64,000 bases of DNA from Gnetum montanum (taxonomy: Eukaryota > Streptophyta > Gnetopsida > Gnetales > Gnetaceae). The stretch's first letter is position 1. Every line of letters starts with the position of its first letter. The stretch is from NCBI GenBank assembly GCA_015680685.1, contig MNCI01000807.1, positions 175,996 to 239,995 of the forward strand, given 5' to 3'. Position numbers and translations under genes: made by a program. A model generated the notes under the pieces. It saw only the letters and a program-made list of their open reading frames with translations. It was not told the DNA's origin and searched no databases. This document shows positions 1-9,219 of this stretch, one piece after another.

Positions 1-232
1 TTTATTGCCGGTCATGTGCGTGTCCAAGTACGGCACACTCGAATAAAGACACCGTACAATCACATTCACCACACTGCGGGCAGACACAGGAAAATTCTAA
101 CTCTGGAGGGATCAAACTGCCAGAGCTTTGCTACACTAAAACTGGGATCCCCAAACAAGGGAGAGCCGCCTCTTATTTATAGACATGGCGGTGGACTGCG
201 ATATCGCGGCCAACGTAGACCGCGTCTCATCA
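1..232 (-). repeat. Partial LTR of a Ty3/gypsy element, young copy
   Basis: The reverse strand starts with TGATGAG at 232 and carries a TATA box (complement of 174-182) followed by an R/U5-like stretch with the same landmarks as the LTRs of elements 1 to 3: a Cys-free 'GAATAAAGA' polyadenylation-type motif, 'TGCGGGCA' and 'AAAATTCTAACTCT'. It is cut by the window edge. Because sequence beyond 232 is gag of another element and not a polypurine tract, this is either the 5' LTR of a minus-strand element lying to the left or a solo LTR. It keeps many CpGs (several CGCG and GCGG sites), unlike the other LTRs, so it is probably younger. The bases GCGCA at 233-237 would be the target duplication; the partner lies outside the window. 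Confidence 0.75.
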
Positions 233-237
233 GCGCA

Positions 238-639
238 TAAGCAAGTTGATGCAGGAATCTTATGTTGTACTCTTGGACATTTTTCCCAAATAGCTTCCTC
301 AAACTTGTGAAATTGTTTGATGCTCTAGCCAGGCTAGTAAACTTATCAAATTGGGGCAAGAACTTATTTTTGAATTCTTGCCATGAGTTAATGGAGGCAT
401 TAGGGAGCATAAAAAATCATTGGATGGCTTTGCTCCTAAAAGTTCTCACAAATACCCCATATGTTATGTCATTTTGTATAATGTTATCGATGCGTAGTAA
501 GGTTTCAAAACATTATATATGTTGGTAGGAATCACTAGTAGGGTTTGTGGGATTGAAAAACAAATTTATATTTTGGAGTGATTTTTGGATATCATGGTAG
601 TTAGTAAAGTTATCGCCAAGGGAACCAGGGGTTGATTGG
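238..639 (-). pseudogene. gag fragment of old gypsy element X
   Basis: The minus strand encodes a retrotransposon capsid piece of the Retrotrans_gag type. Reading from 500 down, one sees ITYGVFVRTFRSKAIQ, then a TGA stop at 419-417 where the family has Trp, then NSWQEFKNKFL and VQEYNIRFLHQL. The SWxEF and F(N)xRFL landmarks are typical of plant gypsy gag. An upstream piece around 639-513 (LGDNFTNYHDIQ) is in another frame and probably the N-terminal region. The gag is cut at 232 by the young LTR and at 639 by element 1; its start lies at 13438 on the other side of element 1. Confidence 0.75.
635..639. repeat. Target site duplication, left copy, element 1
   Basis: ATTGG directly before the TGATGAG start of the 5' LTR. 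The same five bases follow the 3' LTR at 13427-13431, which marks element 1 as one intact insertion. Confidence 0.85.
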
Positions 640-1554
640 TGATGAGTCACATTTCTTGGCTGCATCAATGAGGCCTCATTGACTAGGCCTTGTTGAAAAG
701 GCCCCGTCGACACATCGTATCATGCATCGACAAGACCCCATCAACGTAGTGTCCACTTTTTGGCTATAAATACACATCCACCAACTGCATTTATGGCAAC
801 AAGATTTTAGTAGTAGTGAATCTCTTATAGTTTGTTCATTTTAGAGTTAGAATATTTGTCCTTAGTGCCCGTAGCAGGAATCATTAAGTGTATGGATCTT
901 TATTCAAGCATGATTATACCTGAGCATGATAGTGTGTGTAGCAATAAAGATATGCTTTATGATAAACCTTGCAGCACTCTGGATAGATTAAATATTTCAT
1001 TTATGCATTCAATGTTTTTAATTAATTCATTCATTAAATGTTTTTCAATAATTAAGCTAATGAAGTAATTAAGCAAGATAAGCCAAATAGATTAAACACA
1101 TAAGCATGACCACTTCAAGCATAACACGTATTCACTTGGTAATCCTAGTAGCGTTATTGCTTGGTATGCCCAGTAGCATAATGCTTGGTAACCTAGTAAT
1201 GGATACATAGGTTCAAGAAATGTGCAAAAAGTGGGACTAAATGCTTATGTTAGGATCGCTTAGATACTAGTTAATTAGTTAAATAAAAATAGCTAATCTA
1301 ATTACTTGTATCTCCCTTTAAACACCAAAACCATAAAATACAAAATGATAAAAATCAGATGCCTCAATTACACTTAACCATACGAGTGTATGTCACAAGT
1401 GTAATTGGGAAGACAACAAACTACCTTAAGGCAAGGTTCACTACCTAGAATACTAGTGTACCGAAAACTATAAAGTCCACAGAATTCGACTGGATCACGT
1501 GTGAATGCTCTATGATTTGTATGGTTGGACATAGAGGTACCTCACCACTCATCA
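640..1554 (+). repeat. 5' LTR of element 1
   Basis: 915 bp, starts TGATGAGTCAC and ends CACTCATCA. U3 holds short spaced motifs such as CATTGACTAGG and CATCGAC, then a TATA box at 764-772. The R region has an AATAAAGA polyadenylation-type signal near 943. The partner is 12549-13426, shorter by indels. Confidence 0.92.
764..772 (+). promoter_or_regulatory. TATA box of the element 1 5' LTR
   Basis: CTATAAATA, at the same relative position in the 3' LTR (12639-12647) and, on the reverse strand, in the young LTR at 174-182. It would set the start of the genomic transcript. Confidence 0.7.
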
Positions 1555-1555
1555 T

Positions 1556-1573
1556 TGGCATCGTTGCCAAGGA
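1556..1573 (+). promoter_or_regulatory. Primer binding site, tRNA-Asp type, decayed
   Basis: TGGCATCGTTGCCAAGGA lies one base after the LTR. The plant gypsy primer site complementary to tRNA-Asp is, from memory, TGGCGCCGTTGCCGGGGA. Fourteen of 18 bases agree and the four differences are all transitions of the C-to-T or G-to-A kind, as expected from deamination. Confidence 0.7.
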
Positions 1574-1706
1574 CTTTGTTTGTTAAAACATGTGTTATCT
1601 AGGATTAGTGAATATTATTTATATCATTGGATGAACTCAAGGTCAACATCACTTACAATGACATATAAACTACTAGGCACATTGATAATTTTATTCATTT
1701 TGCAAA

Positions 1707-3498
1707 ATGTCTTCTTCTTCCCACAAACATGAAGATGTTAAACTACTAGTTTCACAGAAGTGCAAAGTGGTATATACTCATCTAGATGAGTATGTACTAG
1801 ACTTCACCTTCATCCTACATTAGGATGAATAGCTACGATGGCATGATATGGAGGGCAACATCATCTTGTCCCCCAATTGATTTGTACCCAAGATGCTACT
1901 TCAAATTCTTAAGAAGTTTGGCATCTCAAATCTTCACAAAGAATACATTGTCGATGGTTATGACACTTGGGACTATCATCCCACTAAAACAAAACATAGG
2001 TGAGATTAACACTAGGAGCAATACCATGAGTTTACAAAGGGGAAATACTTTAGTAATCCCTTGTTCCTACTAAACCAAGATGACAATGTGGATCCTCCTC
2101 CTAAGGATTCTCAATATGAAAATTCTTCACCCTTTGTTATTGGTGTTGAGGATGTGACCCTGAACTTGTGATCCACTATTCATAAGCTAGGTTCAGGAAA
2201 GAGTGATAGTCAAGGTAGCAACTTGGGAAAGCATTACAACGGCAAGGGATCTAAGGATGGTGGTCGTAATGAATGAAGAGGTGGTGGTAGACACCATAGT
2301 GGCAGTGGCGGTCCACCTTCCTCTTCATCCTCTTTATTTGATTTTGAACATTCCTCTTCATCTTCTGGTTCTCATAGAAGCCATCATCAGGATAATCATG
2401 GTGAAGGTAATCAACAAGACAACAATGACTGTGAAGGCCACTAAGACCGAAGGGGTGGTCGAAACCATCATCGATGTCATCGACGTAAATGATGATGAAC
2501 CTCTATTGACAACTAAAATCATGCTCAACATTGTAGAGGCAATAAATATTCCAACTAGGCATGTGAGAGATCACTAGATCAAGTACTTAGACATGAATAA
2601 TATCCTAAGATTTGAGGTGGGATACAACTCTAATCCACAGACACCTCTACAAGCTTTCCATGATTCCTATGCCTTACAAAACATAGAAAATGAATGGCAA
2701 AAAATGTTGCTCTTCCCTAGGACACTCATCAAGGAAGTTGAAATTTGGTACCAGTCCTTGGAACTGAAATCCAGTCATTGATGGAGTACCATGTTAGAGC
2801 TATTTAATGACAAATATCATATGTACTCCAAAGTGTCTAATCTAAGAAGGCAAATCCAAGGCTGGAAATAGAGAACACATGAACCCTTAGATGCCACCAT
2901 GGATATATACTATTCACTCTTACATTGATGCCTTGGCCATGGTTATTCTTAGAGAAAAAAACTTCACCACATCATAAATGGGCTCAGACCAAAAACTAGA
3001 AGAACTCTTGGGATGTATGCCCAAGGAAGATTTTCTGAACTAAGAGCTCATCAGATCCAAAGGCTAATTGAGAAAGTAGCAAAAGAAGAAGGTGAGTTGT
3101 GAGAAAGAGAGAGTGCAGAAGAGTATAATAGGGATCCTTCCATCAAGAAATGAGAGGTTCAATTTTGTGATGAGGAGGAGTCACCACTCGATGAAGTGAT
3201 GAATAGGAAAACCTTGTCCATATAAAAATTAATTTTTGATATTTTAATAAAGGTTGATAAATTATGGAACTCTCTTAATGAAAAATTCCAAGCTACTATG
3301 AAGATTGCTAAAGAATCCAAAGAGCAAAATAGTGATCGTAACTGTAGGAGGCAAAAAGAAGCTGAATGTGCCTACCAAAGAGGTAAGGGCAAAGTTGTGG
3401 CCATAGAGGAAGTTGTGGAAACTAACTCTGATGATGAAACTGATTGTGACATTTGTCATTATGAACATCCAAAGGGTTTTTGCCCTATGGTGTCATAG
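1707..3498 (+). pseudogene. gag of element 1 (capsid and zinc knuckle), broken
   Basis: Structural polyprotein that would package the element RNA. It begins at the ATG at 1707 (MSSSSHKHEDVK). The N-terminal domain with VVYTHLDEYVLDFTF and DMEGNI is also found in element 2. A Ser/His/Asp-rich low-complexity linker follows (about 2180-2560). The capsid domain is about 2590-3080, with ALQNIENEWQKM, WYQSLELKS and SNLRRQIQG-like motifs. A zinc knuckle CDICHYEHPKGFC lies at 3445-3483 (CX2CX3HX4C), followed by a stop at 3498. Stops and frameshifts are scattered throughout; most stops fall at expected Gln codons. Element 2 has the same layout up to the knuckle, where it carries an insertion. Confidence 0.85.
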
Positions 3499-3499
3499 T

Positions 3500-4730
3500 T
3501 ACAAGAGTCTAGGGTGTATGCATTGAATCCTTAACTAGCACATAGGTAACACCTAGATGATTGCCTTATCCTCAAGGCAATCCAAGGCAGTTCCACCAAC
3601 AACAACAAGCTTATTACCCAAGTGAAGCTCCTCCACAACCTTATGAATAATACCAATAATGCTACTAACCAAAATCGTGAGGAATGCCACCGCCAAGGCA
3701 GTAGTACCCTTATAGGCAACCAAATCCATATGGGTAGGATGTTTAGAAATGCATCTCTCCAAGAAGTTATACAAGTCATACCTCATTTTAGCATCACTAT
3801 TACCCTCTATAGTACCACCAAACACATTCACCATCTACTTGAGGGAAAACCCATATCCATACCATCCTTCACATCCATCTGCACACACACCTCCACCTTC
3901 AACCTAGTTACCTCCTGCTCCACCCATACAAGGTGAGATTCCTTCACAGATGCAACAAAAAAATGCTATAAGGGTAGTACATTCACAACCAACTTTCCAG
4001 TCAAGTGATTCAAATAATCAATCCAAAAAAAGACCCTTCTTCTAACCCAACAATCCTCTACAACCCTCATAACCTAGTACAGCTAATCATCCTACATCTC
4101 CAATACCTTCATCCTCTATATCAAATACCTTTGAGTGTCCTTCAAACCAAATGTCACCTCAGATTCTGCTTACTCATGTTGTTTTCGACTAGATCAAGGC
4201 TGGAAATCTTTCCACGAAAATATCTAACCCAAGAAGTCCACTCATTTACCTGCAAATCGCTAGACATCAGCCATGTAAGGCTCTTCTTGACTCTTTTTTC
4301 AGAGTTAATCTCATCTCTCATCTCCCATGACATGTACAAGGCTTGGAACCTAAAACCTCTCAACAAGAGCAAGATCCATCTAGAATTGGTAAATCAATCA
4401 ATTATTGTCCCTCTAGGATTAGTAGAGGACATTATGATCACAATTTGTGGGTGATCCTATCCTACTAATTTTTTGGTGATCAAGGTTGAAAACTACAAAA
4501 TTGACTTCCCAATCATTATGGAAAGAGCTTGGTTACGCATGGTCGACGCACATATGGGCATAAGGAACCTCTCTCTAGAAATATCCAAAGAAAATGAATT
4601 TGGCGAGATAGAGAAGAAACATATTCCATGCATCATGTACAATGATAATAGGTGCAATTGTGTGCAAAAGATTTGGTCCATCAAAAGTACATACATTAAA
4701 GCATGCAATCAGTGTGCATAAGAAATCAAT
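3500..4730 (+). pseudogene. Linker and retropepsin-like protease of element 1
   Basis: After gag comes a Gln/Pro/Tyr-rich linker (3560-4150), then an aspartic protease. The active-site region reads PCKALLDSFFRVNLIS with the Asp at 4289-4291; the expected D-S/T-G has become DSF, and a frameshift follows at once. Downstream motifs MYKAWNLKPL, LELVNQSIIVPLGLVEDI and RAWLRMVDA match the retropepsin flap and C-terminal region of plant Athila/Tat-type elements, as I know them. The enzyme would cleave the Gag-Pol precursor. The missing Gly alone would inactivate it. A Cys-rich tail (about 4630-4720, NRCNCVQKIW, ACNQCA) is conserved in element 2. Confidence 0.8.
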
Positions 4731-4977
4731 ATTCAAAGGTGTCTGTATGTAGCAACCACAAAATAGGAGGGCACACAATGGCTGATACTTGACTCAAATA
4801 GTAACACATTATGAATGAAACCAACTGAGAGCCTAACATGTGCTTATGTTGAAGGCATGGATAAACTTAAACAATTTCATCTCCAACTCTCTGATAAAGA
4901 TGATGATACCTATTAGAGAGAGTTGAAAATCCCTGATAACTTCAAGCAAGAGCCCCCAGAGCTAAAAAAATTTACCA

Positions 4978-5960
4978 ACTAGCATGGAATATGCATTTTT
5001 AAACAATGGAAAACTAGTCATAATTAATGCCAAACTTTCTCCTAAATAAAAAGAAAAACTATTAAAGGTGGTTAAAAAATGGCCAATAACTTTTGCTTGG
5101 TCATATCCTGAGCTAACAAGAATTGATCCAAAGATATGCCATCATCACATTTATACCAACCTAGCCATGAAACCTAGAAGGCAACCATAGAGGCAACTGA
5201 ACCCTAAATTGAAGCAAATTATCAAAGAGGAAATTCAACAACTCGTCAACACAAGGTTCATCTTTCCCATCACGGATAGTAAGTGGGTTAGCCCACTTGT
5301 AATTATGTAGAAGAAAGATGGCAAATGATGGGTCTGCATCAACTTCAGGTTGTTGAATATGGCAACATTTAAAGATCATTCTCCATTGTCATTTGTGGAT
5401 CAAGTGTTGAATACCATATTCGAACATTGTTATTATAGCTTCTTGGATGGCTATAGTAGCTATAACCAAATCCAAATTGCACTAGAAAATTAGGCCAAGA
5501 CAACATTCATGAGTCCCTAGAGAACTTTTACATATTGTAAGATGTCATTCAGTCTGTGCAATGCCCTTGCAACATTTCAATGCCTAGTCCTTAGTATTTT
5601 CCAACAGCAAATCAGTAATCATATGGACGTCTTCATGGATGACTTTTACACTTATGGAGCTACATTTGAGCAAGCCTTGGACTGCCTTGAGTAAGTACTA
5701 AAGAGATGTGTTGAAACAAATCTATGGCTTAACTGGCAAAAGAGCCATCTCATGGTCCAAGAAAGCATTGTATTAGGACATAGAATCACACAAGTAGGGA
5801 TTGAGGTAGACCCAGAAAAGATAAGGTTCATCCAAGGAATAACATGTTATCCAGAGATAATTAAAGATGTTTGATCATTCCTTGGCACATTGGCTACTAC
5901 CGATGATTCATAGATAATTTCTCTAAGATCACAAAACCATTGGTAGACCTTACAAAGAAA
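4978..5960 (+). pseudogene. Reverse transcriptase of element 1
   Basis: RT would copy element RNA into DNA. Reading starts with a connection region (EYAFLNNGKLVIINAKLS), then EEIQQLVNTRFIFPI, KWVSPLVI, CINFRLLN, YYSFLDGYSSYNQIQIA and the catalytic FMDD box at 5632-5643. Further on QKSHLMVQESIVLGHRI and GIEVDPEKI are typical of Ty3/gypsy RT. The two Asp residues of FMDD are kept, but there are stops at expected Gln or Trp positions and the frame shifts near 5880-5920. Element 2 lacks this whole block; element Y keeps a divergent copy. Confidence 0.9.
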
Positions 5961-6500
5961 GATTCACCTTTCATCTAGACCAAGGAATGTGAACATGCAT
6001 TCCAAAAATTAAAGGAGAAACTCGTAGAAACACCAATCCTACAAGCACTAGACCAGTCCAAACCCTTCCACATCATGACGAATGCATCTAACTATGCCTT
6101 GGGATCAGTGCTCACATAGATGGATGATAAGAAATGCCCATACTACATCCACTATGTGAGTTGAAGCATTTTGGGAGCATAATTAAATTACACCACCACA
6201 AAAAAAGAACTAATGGCCATGATGTATGCTCTTGAAAAGTTTAGGTACTATGTGCTTAACTACAAAGTATTTATGCACATGAACTATAGTGCAATTTTCT
6301 TCCTCATAAATAAGCCAACAACAAGCCCTTGTATCATATGGTGACCTGTGATCCTACAGGAATTCAATCTCATGATAGTATATCAAAAAGGAACCAAAAA
6401 TGTGGCCACTGACAACCTTTCTTGCTTAGGATGGGATAGTAAAGAAGAGGAGAGTCCACTTTCTAATCAATTTTTAGACTAACTCCTTTTTATAAGAGTA
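5960..6500 (+). pseudogene. RNase H of element 1
   Basis: Follows RT in the usual gypsy order and would degrade the RNA strand of the hybrid. NASNYALGSVLT sits where the family has DASxYAxGaVL, so the first catalytic Asp is Asn here. Then TTKKELMAMMYALEKFRYYVL, KVFMHMNYSAIFFLINKP and VATDNLSCLGWD, which closes the domain. A spacer SPLSNQFLD with Leu leads to integrase; the same spacer in element Y is where element 2 inserted. Confidence 0.85.
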
Positions 6501-6589
6501 CTAAATGATCAAACGCCTATAAAAACAACCTAGTATAATGGCATCCTCATCTATTTTCTTACTCAGAAGATGCCACAAGATCTTGACTT

Positions 6590-6985
6590 TAGAAAAAGGC
6601 AACAATTTCTCCATTGAGCCAAATATTTCATGGAAATCAATGGACACCTTTACAAGGTGTGCATCAATGGCCTAGTTCGTTGGTGTGTCCATAACAAAGA
6701 TTAACAATGTGTTCTCTATGATGCTCATGAAAACTAATTAGCGATCCTATCTTTGAAAAAGGTGCACAAGGCATTCAACAAGAAATGTCATGACCTCAAA
6801 ATAAGAAAAGTAAAACTTCAACCAAGAGATAATGTTTTCTCTTGGAACCCCACACATGTACCCCAAAAGGTAAAATTTCAAACATTGTGGGAGGGACCTT
6901 ATATAATTGATAAAACCTTTTCCTTAGGGGCCATGTTGATCTACAAGCCTAAAAGCCCAAATAAAAAGTAGTTGGTCAACATCCA
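6590..6985 (+). pseudogene. Integrase remnant of element 1, catalytic core deleted
   Basis: The N-terminal zinc region (AKYFMEINGHLYKVCING, LVRWCVHN; about 6615-6720) is joined directly to the C-terminal domain (KVHKAFNKKCHDL, LQPRDNVFSWNP, VPQKVKFQTLWEGPYII; 6750-6970). The DDE core that lies between these parts in element 2 (41390-41930) is absent. Comparison places the join at about 6730-6740, where 'GAAAACTAATTAG' resembles 'GAGAACCAATTAG' of element 2. Without the core the protein could not insert DNA. Confidence 0.85.
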
Positions 6986-6999
6986 ATAAGTAAAACCTT

Positions 7000-8685
7000 T
7001 CCTTGAACCAAGATAAGCTAGTGCAACTACCACCTCAACAGATGGACAACCACGTTCCATTTTTCAAATCTCCTCCTTCCAACTCAATTATGGAGGAGAT
7101 GGCCATTCATGCTAATAATCCATATGGATTCTCAGTTTTTCTACTTTTTTTTCACATTTTTGATTTTTACAGCTTATTTATTTTACAAATTTTTAATTTT
7201 CATATTTTTCTAATTTCACACCATCGTTAGTACCTCTGAGCCTTTCTTGATTATTTTATACTTTCTTGTATATTTTATTTATTTTTTTTTAGTGTAACTT
7301 TTCACCATTTTTGCTGATAAAAGAGCTTTATTACCATAGGACACAATGTTGTTGTTGCTATTTACTAATGATGGTTTATGCTTAATGTTGTGATTGTCAA
7401 TGTTTGGTTTCTATTTTTGAATTCTAATGTCTGATGACTAACATGATTTATTTTTCATGGAATAGGTAGTAAGTCCACATCATCCACCCATCCAATAAAC
7501 TCTATGATTTTCTTTGTTCTAGGAATTTGAGGTCCCTTCCATTAAAGAAACTTTTAATGAATCAGTGACCTTGGTAATTCCAAAATTGGGAAGTTTTCAA
7601 AGGTTTGTAAAGAATGTGACTTTAAGGGGACTCAATACGCTTTGTACTCTTCTACTTACTTAAGTGCTTGAGTGTTTTTCATAGACTTCTTACCATTCCA
7701 TTTCAACCACTAATAGGAAGTCGAATAAAGTCTTTGCATGGTGTGGTTTCCATCCAAAAATTCAAAAAAATGATGGGAATTCAAAGGACATCCCTTAGAC
7801 ATAATAAACAAATAAATCTTTGTATGGTGTAGTTCCCATTTCAAAAAAAATAAAAAAAAAACATTATGGAAATTAAAGCATGCCTTGTAGACAAATAAAC
7901 AAGCTACAAGCACTAGTTATGGGACTAGAAAGACATGCACCCATGCTTGAAGGTTCCCTCTAACTAAGGCCCTCTCTCACTTCCTACTTCTCTCTTTTCT
8001 TCTCTTTATGGAATGATGGTTATTTTGTGAAAGCACTCTTGTGTCTTGTGTGGCTGGACCAGTCTTAGAGTGGTGATGCGAAGTCATTAGAAGTAGCTAG
8101 TTTTGGTATGGACTAAGGATGGATCTTCTTAGGTCATTTTAAACACAAATTCTATAAGGGACTTCTTATGATCTCAATTCGAAACTTCATTCCACCTTCT
8201 TTTCCATCATCCATCGATGCTACCATAACTCACCTCATTATCAGGTTCTATGTTATGCTCTATGTCTTGGTTTGATGTGTTTGAATTGTTGAATAGATTC
8301 TTTTTTTTTGGTCCTTAACTTTTCATGACCATTAATCAGCTATGGGGCCCATAGATTCCTTATTTGAGGTTATGCAAGGGCAACAAGGGCATGAGCCTAC
8401 TATGGGAAGGACCCATTTGCATACCTCTTGGATTGGTTATTGGGTTCCTTACCTTAGACATTGTTACAATCCTACTTTTCGCATATTCCATTATGTATTT
8501 CACTCAGTGCTCCTTAACCTTTTATTTCATTTATCCCCTGAATTATTTTTCTCCATTTTCCAAATTTATGAGCTTCAACACCCTCTTCTCATATTTTCAT
8601 ACTATTATTGGCCTTTTGAGCTTTTATTTAACCCTAATTTCATTCAAAAACTCTTTCTATTTTGCAAGTCTAACCAAAGTCAATG
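7000..8685 (+). other. Post-pol spacer of element 1
   Basis: A non-coding stretch between integrase and the extra ORF. It is very T-rich at 7130-7320. Parts recur in elements 2 (42240-43730) and 3 (62560-64000, reverse strand), for example the block around 7920-7970 containing GACTAGAAAGACATGC and CCTCTAACTAAGG. I see no conserved protein after about 7110. Confidence 0.7.
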
Positions 8686-8790
8686 ATCATCTACAATGGT
8701 CAATAGCTACATTAACGAGGCCCCATCGACAAGGGCTCATCGATGTAACTCAAAAACCCTATATATACTATTGTAAACTTTGAAACTTTT
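8675..8790 (+). promoter_or_regulatory. Putative internal promoter before the extra ORF, element 1
   Basis: Spaced motifs ATTAACGAGGCC, CCATCGACAAGG and CATCGATG, of the kind seen in the LTR U3, precede a TATA-like TATATATAC at 8760-8768. A T/C-rich leader and the extra ORF (from 9220) follow. Elements 2 (43730-43830) and 3 (62430-62550, reverse) have a TATA box with similar upstream motifs at the same place. A promoter function is inferred from position and conservation only. Confidence 0.5.
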
Positions 8791-9219
8791 ACCATTTTCC
8801 TCAACACACAAGGAGTTTTTGCCCCTTTTTAGACCCCAAAACCTTCCAAAGCCCTTAACTTTCCAACCATTTGTCTAAATCACTCCATTCTTTAATCCTA
8901 TAGTTACCAGAGATAAGATCTTTATCATGGGGGCTACAAACCTTAAGGTTTTAGATGAAGTTTTTGAAAATTTTCTAACTCCCCTAAAGAGTTAATAACC
9001 TTAACAATATACAAACATCAATTTTTTTGAAAGTTAACCCTTTCAACAACCTCCAGGATGATTTATTAATAATAACACATAAATAAAATAATGATTAGAG
9101 TAATTAAATCAACCATAATCACAACTTAGGCAAGTGTCACTATCCTACATAGATAAAGATATCTCAATTACTTCATGTTACACAACGATTGCTAACCCAT
9201 GATCTTATTATGATTACAA

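Noticed and set aside
2203-2577. Val/Ile/Thr-rich 124-codon frame in element 1
   Set aside because: Shadow of the Ser/His/Asp-rich gag linker read in another frame; element 2 shows the same effect at 36193-36609.
3531-3834. Two minus-strand frames opposite the gag-protease linker
   Set aside because: Antisense shadows of the Gln/Pro-rich linker; the sense strand has the conserved order.
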